Shown: positions 8,844-21,861, counted from the first letter of the stretch. The stretch: DNA of 64,000 nt from Trichosporon coremiiforme (GCA_039545355.1 BCJJ01000006.1:930001-994000); one strand, 5' to 3'. Made by a program: numbers and translations. The notes: generated by a model from the sequence alone, not told the origin.

Positions 8844-11280
8844 CGTTCAGATTGCAGAAACGCGGCCCTCGGCGCTGCTTTGCGCGTGAATCTAGTGGGA
8901 CAGACTGGAGTGATGGTGCGATTCGAGCGCGTAGCGTAGGATTGCACCAGAGTTGTGAAGAAGTCTCCTTCGCCTAGACCGATTAGACTTTTGCTAGCAA
9001 GAACGAGCAGGTGGAGGTTGATTGAGCGGATCTAACGTCACCTGATGGCGGTAATCTGTGCGGTGAGATGCGTGCTTCATTGTTATTGTCCAACGGCGTC
9101 GTCACGATCCGAGGCGTCGTCGTCGTTGTCTGCATGTTGCGTGTCTTGCATGGTGAGTTGGGAGGTTGAGTAATCGATCCCACCTGCTAAGGAGAAGAAG
9201 TGGAATCGCTGCATCAGCACAGACGGTGAGCAATTCGGATATCTGACGGGCCAGCCCGAAGTCCGAGTCCAGACTTGTTAGCTCACACCCGTAAAACTGT
9301 CTGCGGAACGTCGGCGTCAAGGCCCAGACTTGCCCGAGTCTCGATGTCTGAGAGCGCCTGACCTCCCTCTGCGCGTCTCGGCGCATTTCACGGGCCACTT
9401 TTATCGATCCAGCGCAGATTCTCCGTCGTAATCATCAGCGGCGCCCAAGATTTCAGTTTTGGCTGGGATTACGTCTACGATCTCGGGGCCTACACATCTC
9501 GTGATGCGGGGCATGCAGCGAAAGATCTGGCGGTACCGAAGGAGATCTGATTGCGGTCGTACTGGGCGGGAGGATGCCGGAAAGAGTCGCTCGTGGGCTG
9601 CCTATCTCGCAGGAATATCGCTGCAATGAGTGCCCTTCGCCGCCAACAGAAGGACCCGGCTAGGTGCAGCTGATACCCATGGGCACAAGCCACCGGCTCA
9701 TGGCTTCTGGCTCATGCAGCCGAGTTGTCACCATTCAAGGTGCGGAAGCGTTCTTCGTTGATCGTCGCGAGCTGAAAACGCCCCCGCATCTCCACACGGG
9801 GGTCTCCGGCTTTGTGCTGCTCCGACGAGGGCTCCGTCCGACGTGCCCCCGTCCCGGATTTGGATCTGCTGAACGAGGAAACTGTGTTGAATGCAGGGGG
9901 AGGGGCCAGGAGCCAGGAGGACGTGCTGCATGGCGCTCGTTCCGAGAAACGGGCCGTTTATTCTGGAACAGGTACCAGAACGGTGGCTTGCTTGGCTTGT
10001 GGCGTAGGGGTGCTGTGTTGTGGGTCGACCTGTCTCACCCCTCCACTGGCCGAGGTTCGGGCCATACTCGGCGTATTAGGGGGCACCGTCGCCGCGCAGT
10101 GCCGGGGCTCTTCCTCCATCCTGTTGCCCCGCGTCCTCCGAACCCCGGCTAGAGCTCTGCATAGCCCTCCCCATGGGAACGCTTTCCAAAGCACCGCTTC
10201 CGAAGGCAATTGCAGGTTTCCGTATTCCCTCTAAAGAACAGCAGTGGAGTGAGAGGTCGCTACGAGACGGATGTGGGCAGGTGACATTCAGTATTTCCGA
10301 AGTATTGCGTGTGTTACGGGCATCTCCCGAGGTCGAGGCAGTGGAGTTATGCTTTTCCGCACATGCACAACAGCGATGAGGGAACCGTTCGTGATTATCC
10401 GAGCCTAACTGACGGCTATCGGCGCGGCGCGTTGGCCACTGAGGACGCGTCGCCAAGGCTCGAGGATCCGCCGGAGCTGGGTACAGGGCGACAGCTCGGC
10501 AGACGACCAATCCCGGGCCATTTTTCCTTATTTTTTCCGCTGCTATTGCAACTGCGGATCCTACCCCTGTGCTTGTGAATGCTATTTTTGCTGCTATCTC
10601 ACCCGATCATGCGAAAGATGACACGAGTGACCGGTTGAATCGGTGGGGGCATTGTCGGAATGCGCGATGCATGAGACAGACAAAAAAGACCGGAGAGCAC
10701 AGGGCGGAGCTGCAGGGTACCCGCATGAGGAACGAGGACGAGGTAACGAGTCACGAGCATTTTGTGGGCCGTGGGAGCTCTGCGGGTTGCGGCTCAACGG
10801 CTCAGCGGCTCAGCGCGGCTCAGCGCGATGCTCATTTCGGCAGCAATCTCGCCGCGCACGGGTGTGGTCCTGCGCGTCATGCCCTGTCAGGCAGTCATGC
10901 CATCAGGAGCTGGGGTATGGGGGCTTGGCTGGGCACCATATCTGCCGCAGTCCCCCCGAGGTCCAGGACCACGGCCCAGCAAGGCATCAAGGCTCAGGGC
11001 CAGAGGATCACCTGGGACCCCACACCCGCCCATCCCATCTCCGCAGGTCAGGTTCGCAAGGCTTTCCCGGCCAGCACAGCGTCAACTTTCCGGCCGACCC
11101 GTTTTGAATGCAATGCTATAAAGATGCCATCGCTCACTTGCTCCATTCATCGCCGTCCTCCACGCTTCACCAGTCGACGACTCTCTCCACAGCAGCTGCT
11201 CGCAGCTCCCCTCGACTTTACGCTCCTTCTTTTGCTCTACCCCTTCCTGCCCCCCCACCGGCAACAACACATCGCCCAGC
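8844..11280. other. Intergenic, 2.4 kb; no supported gene
   Basis: A short minus-strand frame near 9398-9240 contains GQVWALTPTFRRQF, faintly like the QVWGIGHLRETIL opening of the F-box-like family, and might be a very old relic. Small palindromes (CCCCCG ... CGGGGG, 9781-9802) and a GGCTCAGC-rich stretch near 10790-10830 are present. The right part is presumably the promoter of the transporter. I see no intron grammar or domain. Confidence 0.4.
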
Positions 11281-13176
11281 ATGGTCGCAGCAGGAACCGT
11301 TGGCGCCGGTGCCGTCACTGACGGCCTTTCCAGCATTCTGGCCGGCAGGAACATCCGATGGTACAAGGGCCACTACCTCAGGCTCACCATGATCTGTGTA
11401 AGTCGGCATGCAGCGGCAGCGAGAACTCGGTATTGACCAGCAAACAGCTCCTGATTGTCATCACGTCCATGACCAACGGATACGATGGTTCCATGATGAA
11501 TGGTGAGTTAGACTGGGAACGAACGCCCCCCACCAATCTGTGGCGGGCAGGCACACCTCCACACATCATCACACGATCCGTCGATCCGTGGTGGCCAACA
11601 CCTCGCAACACTATTCCCACCATCACCCTTCGTACTTACACAACCGCATCATGCTTACACGATCACAGGTCTCCAGTCCGTCGACAACTGGAAGCAATAC
11701 TTCAACAACCCGGCGGGAACAACGCTCAGTTTGTTCAACGCCATTCAGAACATTGGCACGATCGCTGGCCTCCCCTTTGCCCCCTACGTCTCTGACTGGT
11801 TTGGCCGTCGTTTCGCCATCGCCTTCGGATGCTCCCTCATGCTTCTTGGCACTGCGCTGCAGACCGCGTGCCAGAACTTTGGCATGTTCATCGCCGCCCG
11901 TGGCATCATCGGTTTCGGCCTTTCCTTCTCGTGCCTCGCCTCCCCAGTCCTCATCACCGAGATCGCCTTCCCGACCCACCGTGCTCCCCTCACGTCCATG
12001 TACAACTCGACCTGGTACCTTGGATCAATTGTAGCGGCTTGGACAACGTTCGGAACGTTCAGGATTAACAGCACTTGGTCCTGGCGTATCCCCTCGCTGC
12101 TGCAGGGTCTGCCCTCGATCCTTCAGCTGGCTCTGATCTGGACGATCCCTGAGTCGCCGCGTTGGCTCGTCGACCACGGAAAGGTTGAGAAGGCTGCGAA
12201 CGTTATCGCCAAGTACCACTGCAACGGTGACCGCGAGGACCCTCTCGTCGCCTTTGAGCTGGCTGAGATTGAGGAGAGCATCCGCATCGAGAAGGAGAAC
12301 CAGACCGGCTGGATCGACATCTTCAAGGGCCGTGGCAATCTCCGCCGTCTCCGTATCATTATCGCTATTGCCTTCTTCTCGCAGTGGTCTGGTAACGGTC
12401 TCGTCTCGTACTACCTTGTTCTGGTCCTTAACGGTATCGGCATTCGCTCGCAAGGTCACCAGACTCTGATCAACGGTATCCTCCAGGTCTACAACCTTTT
12501 CTGGGCCTACGCTGGAGCCTTTGCGGTTGACCGTCTTGGCCGCCGCTTCCTCTTCCTGACCTCGACTGCGGGCATGTGTCTCTCGTTCGTGTGCTGGACG
12601 ATCTGTTCGGCTGTCTTCCGCAACAGCTCGACCGTCTTCGAACCGAGCTGCATGGCCGAATACCCCGACAGCTACCAGGACAACTGCACTGCGCTGAACG
12701 CCAACCACTCCGCGGGTAATGGAGTGCTCGCCTTCATTTTCATCTTCTACGCCTTCTACGACATTGCCATGTCGCCTCTGCTGGTCTCTTACACGGTCGA
12801 AATTGTCCCGTTCAAGAACCGCTCCAAGACGCTCATGCTCATGCAGCTCTCGGTCAGCGCCGCCCTCGTCTTCAACCAGTACGCGAACCCCGTGGCCCTT
12901 GCCGCGCTCAACTGGAAGTACTACATCATCTACTGTGTCGTGCTCGCGTTCGAGTTTGTTTACTGTTACCTCTTCGTCGTCGAGACCCGCGGCAAGCATG
13001 GCCCCCTGCCGCTCGAGGAGATCGCGGCCATCTTCGACAGTCCCGCCGCCGCTTGGGGCTTCAAGAAGCGCCAGTTCATCGACGAGCCCGTCGACAACGA
13101 GTCGCACCCAAACGCTCTTGACATCGATGAGAAGAAGGGCCTCGAGCACGAGCGCGTCAGCGATATCTCCAAGTAA
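11281..13176 (+). CDS. MFS sugar transporter (lactose permease/hexose transporter-like)
   Basis: Three exons, 11281-11397, 11448-11502 and 11669-13176, give 559 residues. The introns are 50 and 166 nt with standard borders. It imports a sugar across the plasma membrane, probably by proton symport as in its family. Hallmarks: NGYDGSMMN in the first membrane helix, the loop motif YVSDWFGRRFAI (DxxGRR type) after helix 2, the sugar-transporter signature PESPRWL, the duplicated loop motif DRLGRRFLF in the second half, and ETRGKHGPLPLEEIAAIF at the end of helix 12. The overall style matches the lactose permease/STL1-like branch of fungal sugar porters; the substrate cannot be read from sequence. 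A Zn2Cys6 regulator follows on the same strand. Confidence 0.9.
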
Positions 13177-14172
13177 GCGCTCCTTGCCCCCCCCGCAAAT
13201 TACATAATCAAAGGAAAAAAGGGTATTTTGTTCACTGTCTTTAAGCAAGTCGTAGAAGTTTAATCTAGTGCTCTTGGTTCTTGGTCCAAGACTCCCCCTA
13301 TTGCTCAGTCAAATGTAACCAGTATGCAGAGCCAAGTAGCAAGCGCCGCAACGCTGACAGCCGTGCACGGGTAGGGCAGGAAAAGTGCAGTGTCGGCCTG
13401 GGTGTATTGTAGGGCTGAGGGTCTCGATAGATCCGGCCCGTCAGCACAGGAAGTGGAACCAATGGCGTAGTGGCAGGGACGTGGGTCCCGTGTTCGGGGA
13501 AAGGGCGGCAGAAAGCCGTGTTGGCCGGGTAGATGCATAAACGATTCCCTCCCAGCAGGCAGATTCCGAGTGCGGGAGACTGAGACCTTGGACGGTGGCC
13601 AATTGCGGAGGAGTCGCACGGCGTTGCCGGACATGCAAAGGGATGCAAAGAATTAGGGCATGGCGCTAGCAAACCCAGAAGAGGAGAGAGATCCGGAGTG
13701 CCTTTTTGATCGTGTGCACTGGTTAGCCGGGGCCCGGAAGCGCCGCAACGACCGCATCTGCCTGACACGGGGTATTTGGTTCCAAACGCCGTGCGTGGAT
13801 GCAGGATTGCAGGTGGCGGCTGATTCTGGTCATATGGCCCGGGTGGGGGACCACCTGACCTGACCTCTTCACCATTGTCGGCTTCGGCCGGCTCTCGGTC
13901 CATTCTCGAGTCAGCGGCATCTCCGCTTTGTCTTCCTCCATCGCTCCTCTCTCGTCTTCACTGCATATTGCATGCAACACACCACACCCTCCGCGAGGAA
14001 ACTCTAACGGCGCCCCCACATTGCATCCGACGCTGGCGTCGAGGACCTCCGCCATCCGTCGCCGAACCGTGCGCCCAGCCGCCCTCGGGGCACCGAGTGC
14101 AATCCGCCGTCTATCCCCCGAGCCCACATCGCCACCGACAACCGCCCAGCAACCGAGCCTAGTGTTATCGAG
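13177..14172. other. Intergenic, promoter of the Zn2Cys6 gene
   Basis: About 1 kb between the transporter stop and the regulator start. No coding signal on either strand; the last 300 bases are C-rich, as expected for a leader. No operator recognised. Confidence 0.5.
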
Positions 14173-16299
14173 ATGCCGCCGAAAACGTCGCGCACCTGCG
14201 ACAACTGCAGGAAACGCAAGGTGCGTGTGCCGTGTACCATTGAGAGCCGGACGCACTCTGCTCCGTCCGAAGCACCAACGCTAACGGCAGATCAAATGTG
14301 TTGAAGACGACACGCCGGGAGCCCCGGAAACCAAACCGTGCATCGGGTGCCGCAACCTCGCGATCGACTGCACGTACGACTATGTGAAGAAAAAGCCTGG
14401 ACGGAAGAATGCGTGAGCTTCCAGGAACCTCCCAGAAGCTGACAACAGATTTGCGCTCGCACTGAAACAGCAGCAGGCGGCGACGACGGCTGCCCAGAAC
14501 GGCGGAGGGGAGAACGGGTTCGGGCACGAACCCCGGGGCCTCGGGCCGGTGCGGAACTCCTTCAGCCGCTCGAGTTATGGGCCGTACGATCGGTACGATG
14601 AGTACGAAAGCGTGAACGGAACGCCGCGGAGCGGATACGCCGCGCTGGGCACGCCGCGGTCGCCGTACGGCGCACCGAACCCAGGTGCTCTGCGCGGCGA
14701 CATTGGCGGCCTCTCCTGGCTCGACAGCATGATTGACGGTTCGCTGTTCCCCGAGTTCGGCGGCCTCGAGATGCTCGGTCCCGGTACGACGCAGTTCGGT
14801 AACGAGCAGGCGCAGCTCCTCTCCCTCGAGAGTCCTGAGAACCTGGCTTCGGGAGCTGGGTCTGCGACGTCGGTGAACGGAGTCGGCCAGAGGCCTGTGC
14901 GGGACCGATCACCGCAGATCGAAGACGTCACGAGCTGGGCCAACATCTCGCATTACATCTCGCTCTACCTCGCGTACCTCTGGCCGCTGCTGCCGCTCGT
15001 CCACCGCCCGACGTTCGCCGAGAACCTGGTCTCCCGCCTCGACTTGCGCGACACTGACTTCCGCGCGCTCCTCCTCAGCATCGTCGCGTTCACGATCAGC
15101 CAGCTGCCAACCACCCGACTGGTCACGGAGCAGTTTGATGTCGAGGGTCTGAAGCGCTTGCAGCGCAAGTGCCACCGCACAAGTCAGGCGCTCCAGAAGG
15201 GATACACGGGGCAGGTGTCTCTCACACAGATCTGCATCATCATCTTGTAAGCTGAGGCTCATCATTGGAAACTGACAGCAGTGACAACTTCTATCTCTTG
15301 AGTATCGGACTACAGCACACGGCGGCGGCGCGTCTGGGACAGGCCGTCCAGCTCGCGTTCTGCCTCGGCCTGCACAGCGATGCGCGCACGGAGGCGCTCG
15401 GCCTTGACCCCGTTGAAGTGCAACTGAGGCGACGCGTGTTCTGGCAATTGTACGCGAGTGACAAGTGAGTATTGCAGCTACGTGGATCGTCGTCCTGAGC
15501 TAACGACAGAACCCGCGCAATCCCGGGCAACCCGATGCTGATCAACGATTTCCAGGGCGTGTGCTCGTACCCGGAAGCAGTCGACGACGATTTCATAACT
15601 TCGCAGGGCATGTTCCCACAGCCGTCGTCCAAGACATCGCTTCTCGTCGGGTTTGTTGCTGTCTCAAAGCTGTTCCGGGTCATGTCCGAGTGCTTCTTCC
15701 ACCACCGGTGCCTGCAGAGCGGGCTCAAGACAATCAGCTCGCAATGGCCCCAGCTCGCCGAGGAGCGGATACACAAGCTCCTGAACGAGCTCCCGCTGTC
15801 GATCCAGGACCCAAACACGGCGACAGTGAACCGCGCCATCTTCGCGACGCAGCGCGCGAACATTCTCATCACGACGGCCATAGTCAAGTTTGCGCTGTAC
15901 GATCTGCGCTCGGCGCTGGCAGAGGATGAGCGGGGCGAACGCGGCGGGGAGCGCAGCGAGCCGGACAGCGACTCGCACGACGCGCGCGAAGCCACGGAGA
16001 TTAGGGAGACAAGGGAAACGAGGGACCGCGAGCGCGAGCGCCAAGTCATTGCGCGCGAGATCTATAATCTACTGATTAGTATTCCCGTCGAGGACCTCGC
16101 GAGTAACGGCGAAAGCGTGCGGAGCAAGGTCATCCACATTGCCTGTGCGCTCGTCAACACGAACACAAGCGAGGACAACACGCTCATCAAGGACTGGTGC
16201 GACATGTTTTCCGCCATCAGCTTCGTGCAGATGCCCGTGCCGCTTCTGGACAGTCGGGCGAACACGCCGCCGCCGGCAGCTGACCCGCCCGTCGCCTAA
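14173..16299 (+). CDS. Zn2Cys6 transcription factor with fungal-specific TF domain
   Basis: Five exons, 14173-14220, 14291-14412, 14449-15246, 15282-15464 and 15510-16299, sum to 647 codons, giving 646 residues. Introns are 70, 36, 35 and 45 nt. Residues 9-43 carry a binuclear zinc cluster, CDNCRKRKIKC then CIGC and a final C, spaced Cx2Cx6Cx13Cx2Cx6C; the central loop is slightly long. A Tyr/Gly/Ser-rich linker follows. From about residue 185 the fungal-specific TF domain begins (YISLYLAYLWPLLPLVHRPTF, then LGLHSDARTEAL and RRRVFWQLYASDK), typical of sugar-responsive regulators. It should bind DNA in the nucleus. The position next to a sugar transporter suggests, but does not prove, that it regulates it. 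A charged Arg/Glu-rich insertion (ETRETRDRERERQ) near the C-terminus is unusual. Confidence 0.88.
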
Positions 16300-16419
16300 G
16301 TTTGTACCACAATGTTGTATCATCTACTATATGTGTCTCCCTATGCACCGACATCTAAAACGTACAGGTATCCTTACACGAGACACTCCCGACACTCCCG
16401 CCGACACCAGAGTCCAGAA

Positions 16420-19400
16420 CTACTTCTTCTCCTCGAAGATGGCCGCGAGCGAGTTACGCGCGGCAGGCTTGTTGGCGAGGAACGTCTTGAGTGGCGCCTT
16501 CAGAGCCGGCTGCTTCTCGATGATCTGCCGGATCTGCTCGATCGGCATCTGGAGCAGAGCGCCGAAAGATGCCTGGCCCAGCATACGGATCAGCAGAGAA
16601 AAGCCCTCCCAGAGCTCGGGGTTGTCCCAGATCTTGCGTCCGATGAGTTTCGGAATGATGTTGTTCGCGACGAAGGGCACGAGACTCTTATAAGGCTTCA
16701 GCGCCTGGATGATGGTGCGGATGAAGACCTTGGGCAGCGCGTCGGCGCCCTGTTCAGGGTGCAGGTCGACAATGCGCTGCATCGCGTTTGCGAGCACGTC
16801 AGACCGGAACACGGTCGTCATCGTAAAGCAGATCCGGATCGCTGCTTTCGTGGCATTAAGGCCCGCTTGCTCGTTGTGCAGCGTCACGAGCAGATCGGCG
16901 GGAGTCATCTTCTGCAGCGCCGCCGCAAAGGCACCGCGCACCTCGTCCTCGGCCTCGGGACTGTCGAGGAGCGCGACGATGCGCGGGATCTGCACCTCGA
17001 TCTCGGCCTTGTCCAACACGTTGATGATTGGGATGACGAAGCGCGGGTCCACCTGCCGCTCCGCCATGAGCTGGCGCACGACGGGCGCGAGCAGCTGCCC
17101 GCTTCCCTCGGCACTGAGCACCATGACGACACGGAAAGCGAGCCGCTCCGCGCCGTTGGGGAAGGTGCGCAGGATCTCGAGCAGCTTCTTCGTCGGTCCC
17201 AGCGAGCGGATGAGCGGGATAAGCATTGTCTCGACCGACTTTTGGACGCTCGGCGCAAGCTTCGGGTACAGCGCGAAGATGTCGTCGAGCAGGTCTTGGT
17301 CGCGACGCGAGAGCGCGAAGGGCAGCTCGACGTACTGCGACACCGTGTCCTGGTCCACTTCGCCGAGATACTTGGACTGCACAGCGTCCGGGTCCTCCGG
17401 CTGTTCCGGCTCGGGCACAGACTCCTCCATCTCGATGTCCGGCTTCGATTCCTCGGTGGCCCCCTCCTCCGCCTCCGGCTTCTTCTCCCCGTCCTCGCCC
17501 TCCGGCTCCGGCTTGGGCGGTTCCCGCACCTTCGCCGTCGCGAGACGCTTCAGCACGCCGAGGGCGTACTTCACCACAGCTTCGGACATGGGGAAGTTGG
17601 GCACCCACGAGCGCACCGTCGTGATGGCCATGACACGGACCTTGCGCTCAGGGTGCGTACAGAATTGGAGCAAGGTCTGCACTGCGCGGGGACGGAGCGG
17701 GGGCCGCGCCTCGGCCAGCTCCTTCAGCGCTCTGAAGCCGACAATCATGCGCTCCGGATCCTCGCACAGCGGCTCGATCGCGTCGATCGCGCTCTCCGGC
17801 AGCTCAGGCAGGCCGAGCAGGAACTGGCTCAGGCTCGTGTCCTTTGCGTCAAGGGTTGGGATGTACGCTGTTAGGATGGCCATCAAGCCAGCGTCGTACT
17901 GGTTATCCCGGCCGCGGCGCTTCGCGAGCCACTCCTCGTTCAACCACACGGTCGCGAACTTGCTCCGCGACGAAAAGTCCTTGGCGACAAACTCGCCAAT
18001 CAGCTTCCGCTTGTCCTCCCCTCCTCTGCTTGAAATACGCGCAAGGAGGAGCATCCAGATCTCGCGCGGCTGCACCGCACTCCGTGGCGCATCGCTGATC
18101 TTGAGATCCGCGAGATGCGATAGTTCAGCGCCCGTGTCCCATATCCGCCGCACGGCGTAGTCGGCTACCTCGTCCTTCTCCGTCTCTGGCAAAGGTTCGG
18201 GTGGCGGCAGCCGGAAGTCGGCGATCGTGACCTGCTGCTCGAGCTCGTCGTCGAGTGGCTCGAGGAGGAGCTCCTCTTCATCGTCGTCCAGCATCTCGAG
18301 CGGGTTCACGACGGCGTCCTCTCTGTCGTCCGCCTTTAGAAGCGCCGGCGCGAGGACCTGAACTGCGTCGGGATGGTCGTCGAGGATCGCCTGCCGGCCA
18401 GCCTCGCATGCGCGGGTCAGGAAGTCGTCCGAAGCAGCGCCGAGCACAGCCACGACGGCGTCGATGACGGGCTCGAGTGCAAGTTGTGACACGTCGAACA
18501 TGACAGAACCCTTCCCGTCTCCGCTGCCCAGAAGCACCTCCATGCGCGCACGCTTGGCCGCGCTCCCGCTGCTCTCCGCCTCGGACTCAAGCGGGTGTTT
18601 TCCGGCACGAGCAGCAGCCATGTTCGCGCGTCGTTGCCGCCGCGCGTCTGCGTCGGCGGCATACGCCATCTCCATGCGCTGCTTCTGCCGGCCGAGAGCA
18701 TCGTGCAGCTGAGCGCTGAAACCGACGAGCGGCGGGTGGCGCGCGATGTGTGCCATGACCGCGCGCATTGTCTTCTCGACGCTGCGGATCTGCATCGGCG
18801 GCCGCCGAGCCGCCTCCATCGCACTTGGGGTCCATGCCGCCATGGACTGTACAATGAGCGGGGCGAGCGCCGGTCGCTGCTTCACGAGAGGCGGAAAAGT
18901 GTTAATGATAGGGGCAAGAATTGCGGGGTCGTCGAGTCCGTAGAGCTGCGTCACGAGCTGCGTCCGGAGCAGGTTCGCCTCCTCCTCCACCTTGGCCGGG
19001 TTCAGGAGCGACCCCGGCTGGATCAGAGCGACGCTCACGTCGTTACTCCGCGCCTGCAGGCGCGGGTCGCCGCCCGCTCGCACTCCGACCAACAATACCC
19101 GCTGAATGTACTTCCACGCCGCCGCCTTGATGCCGACATTTTGCGGTCGCGCGCCAGGGTCGAGAACAAGCGACAGGATGCGCGCCTTCGAGGTCTGGAA
19201 TACGTCGTAGAGTTTCGCCGAGGCTTGTCCCATAACAGCACTGATGGTTAGCTCCAGCGCAATCGAGAGAGCTCACAGATGCCGGAAGAGCATGGGGTAG
19301 ACCGTCGCGAAGATTGGGATAACTGCCCTGATGGTCATCGAACTACTGCCATTCAGGAGGTGGTTCAGGTGCTCCAGTGAGCTCGTCGCAACTGGTATTT

Positions 19401-19754
19401 GTTAGTTCTTCCTTTCCTCAACAGTGACACCCCCTACTCACCATCCATTTTGACCTCTGTCCGGAGACCCGCCCGCCCGACTGTGAGCGCGAGCATGTCG
19501 AGCGTCCATGCTCGGAGGAGCGAGTCAGGGCCCTCAACAACCATGGGAAGAAGCTTCTCGATAACCTCCGGGAGCTTGTCTGGGTGGTCCTCGAATCGTG
19601 TGCCGGCGGCCTGAAGAGCGTCGGCCTGCTCTGGTGTCTCTGGGGTCGCCTGCACCGCGGCCGCGAGCGCCTGCAGGGCGTCCGTGGGCGCCGCCGAGAC
19701 GGTGGCCCCGGGCAGCGAGGGGTAGAGATCTTCATCGTCGGCGTAGAGCGACAT
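16420..19754 (-). CDS. PTA1: Symplekin/Pta1, mRNA 3'-end processing scaffold
   Basis: Exons 19442-19754, 19277-19391 and 16420-19240 with introns of 50 and 36 nt give 1082 residues, close to the size of animal symplekins. Symplekin/Pta1 is the scaffold of the cleavage and polyadenylation factor. The N-terminus is helical-repeat-like (DALQAAGTRFEDHPDKLPEV and the RAVIPIFATVYPMLFRH exon). A nuclear-type charged linker follows (QRRANMAAARAGKH, then ESSGSAAKRARME). The long C-terminal block (YVELPFALSRRDQDLLDD, FPNGAERLAFRVVMVL, LPKVFIRTIIQALKPYKSLV) matches the conserved symplekin C-terminal domain. The start MSLYADDEDLYP is the first ATG of the frame. It is convergent with the regulator (120 bp between stops) and divergent from VMA10. 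Confidence 0.85.
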
Positions 19755-20013
19755 GGTCGGTAGCTTGCGGCTCGGCGAGGAGAGCAGGCGAGCTGGCGGA
19801 CCGGATGTCGATTGTTGTAGTGCAGCAGCTGCAAGGTTCGCGCTCTCAGCCGTGTCCCAGATTCCGTTGAACCATGGTGGTGGATGATGTACGCCCACGT
19901 GGAATATGACGTGTGGTCGACCCCACACCTGATACGCCGATCGAGTACCGCCTCCGGCGTCGGTGACGCGATGTCACCTCCGATTGACCTCTCTAACCAG
20001 TCTACACAATCAG
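19755..20013. promoter_or_regulatory. Shared promoter of symplekin and VMA10
   Basis: Only 259 bp separate two oppositely oriented start codons, so both promoters must lie here or overlap the leaders. No TATA box or known operator is evident. Confidence 0.5.
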
Positions 20014-21192
20014 AATGGTGAGCACGAAACTCTACACCCGATTGAGCTAGCTGACACTCCAGGCGGCGAACTCTCAGGGTATTCAGACGCTCCTCGAGGC
20101 TGAGAAGGAGGCCGCCAAGGTCGTTCAGAAGGCTCGCCAGTGTGAGTATTTAATCCGGGGACCACGTTCGGCGATCAACAGTGGCTGCGTGGTGCGGTCA
20201 CATGCTGGGAGAGCGCAGCGGGAGTGGACCTACTCCGGAATATGGCTGCAGACGGTGGGATATCGAGCATTTGAGGGCTCGATAGGAAAGCGCAACACTC
20301 GGTCGCCCTCCAACCCCGCCCGGCCAATACCATCAGCTCTCCGCCGTCGCCCAGCTGGAGGCAGGCGGTCTTCCTCGGCAACACAACCGTCGATGCACTG
20401 TGGTCTGTTGTGCGACCGAGAGCATCTGGTTGCGTGCTTCTTGGTTGCGCGCTGCTGCACTCCGGAATGCCAGACCGTAACGTCGTTCGATGTCGATCCT
20501 CCTCCTCCATCCTCCTGCTGCGCCTATGGTCCCCAGCAGCTCGAGTTTTGGCTTGGACGGAAGTCTCACCTCTCGGGCTCTTCCTAAGATTCATGTCCCC
20601 TTCAACGAGCTGTTCTCTGCGATCGAGGCTGGTCGAGGCTGGTCTCACACGCCGTCCGTGCCCTTGTTTTCCTACTGGTTCTGCGCTAACAGCCCGCAGA
20701 CCGTGTCCAGAAGCTGAAGGACGCCCGTTCCGAGGCTGCGAAGGAGATCGAGCAGTACAAGGCGCAGAAGGAGGCTGACTTCAAGAAGTTCGAGTCTGAC
20801 GTGAGTGTGTGGTTCAGTGCGAGGAAGGTAGTCTCCGCTTTCATCCCCGGCGTCATGCAGGGACAGCGGGACAGCCTGCGCTGCCACTCCTCAAGTCTCT
20901 CCGATCAGAGATGATGCAGTGGAAAAGGGAGACCGCGGTTACTTCCCCTCATTAGAGACTGTCCTTCCTCGCACTGAAGTAGTTACGTTTGGGCCACCGC
21001 GAAGCTAACCCGCAGCACACCTCGCAGACGTCAGCCTCGCAGACGACGATCGACTCGGACAAGGACGAGCAGCTGAAGACGCTCGACGCTGCGGTCAAGA
21101 AGAATGGACCTGACGTCGTCGAGAAGATCGTCTCGCGTGTCCTCCAGGTCAACCCCGAACTGCACCGTAACCTCAAGAAGGTCGATGCGTAG
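20014..21192 (+). CDS. VMA10: V-type proton ATPase subunit G (Vma10)
   Basis: Four exons, 20014-20016, 20063-20141, 20700-20800 and 21016-21192, give 119 residues, the usual size for subunit G. Subunit G forms, with subunit E, the peripheral stalk that holds the catalytic head of the vacuolar proton pump. The start AANSQGIQTLLEAEKEAAKV is the family signature, followed by VQKARQYRVQKLKDARSEA and a Lys/Glu-rich helix (EQYKAQKEADFKKFESD). The C-terminus (VVEKIVSRVLQVNPELHRN) also fits. Exon 1 is only the ATG codon, followed by a 46-nt intron with GCTGACACTCCAG. Intron 2 is 558 nt, by far the longest in the window, and intron 3 is 215 nt. Confidence 0.93.
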
Positions 21193-21861
21193 ACGCAGTC
21201 GTGTTTGTAATTTTCAGTTATGGTAGTACTACTAGTCTCTCCATAGAAGAGATGAAATATATAGAATCTTATGGCCAATGCGGCTGGCTGATTCATGCGC
21301 TGCTGGCTGGTGATCCTGGATGAACGGTTGCCTCAAGCGCCGAGGCATCACGCTGTGCCTGGGTCTTCGAGGGCATTGCCACCAGCAACAGACGTTGCAA
21401 GCCTGTCTTCCTGCACGTCGCTGCAAGTGTGCAGATTCTCAGTCTCGTACGTCGCTTCTGCTGACAGTCTGACTGCGGCCGGTTGATTCACCCGGAGGAG
21501 GTGAGCTTAACGCGTCGGCATGTGAGTATGCGGGGGCGGGGAGATGTCGTGGTGACGATCACCCCTTCCTTCCCCTGGTACGCGATGCTGTTCCTTGTAC
21601 ATCAGTGCACCGGCGCGCATCGCATCTTTGACTGTGCACCATTCTGCAGCAGCGAAATGGGGGGAGCGATTGCTTCTCGATTCATCATAGTTTTGATACG
21701 AGGGGAACTACTGAATGACAACTAGTGAGAATACAATTATAGTGTTGGGCCAGTAGGCCGTGTCCGTTGCATCAGCGACGCAGACACGCAGACAGGCAGC
21801 CGGGCGAGCCGGGTGAGCGTGCGCGCGCCGTCCGCAGTCGGTTCGATTCGCTAGAGCGCGC
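21193..21861. other. Intergenic between convergent genes
   Basis: 669 bp between the VMA10 and SCP2-gene stop codons; it should contain both 3' untranslated regions. No coding signal or clear terminator motif. Confidence 0.5.

Noticed and set aside
9240..9398. Third decayed F-box-like copy (GQVWALTPTFRRQF)
   Set aside because: Only about ten residues resemble the family opening; too little to call.
12025..13248. 407-residue minus-strand ORF opposite the sugar transporter
   Set aside because: Antisense shadow of a well-supported MFS gene; an effect of GC-rich third positions.
16312..17874. 520-residue plus-strand ORF opposite symplekin
   Set aside because: Antisense shadow rich in Arg/Leu/His; the minus strand has the conserved domain.
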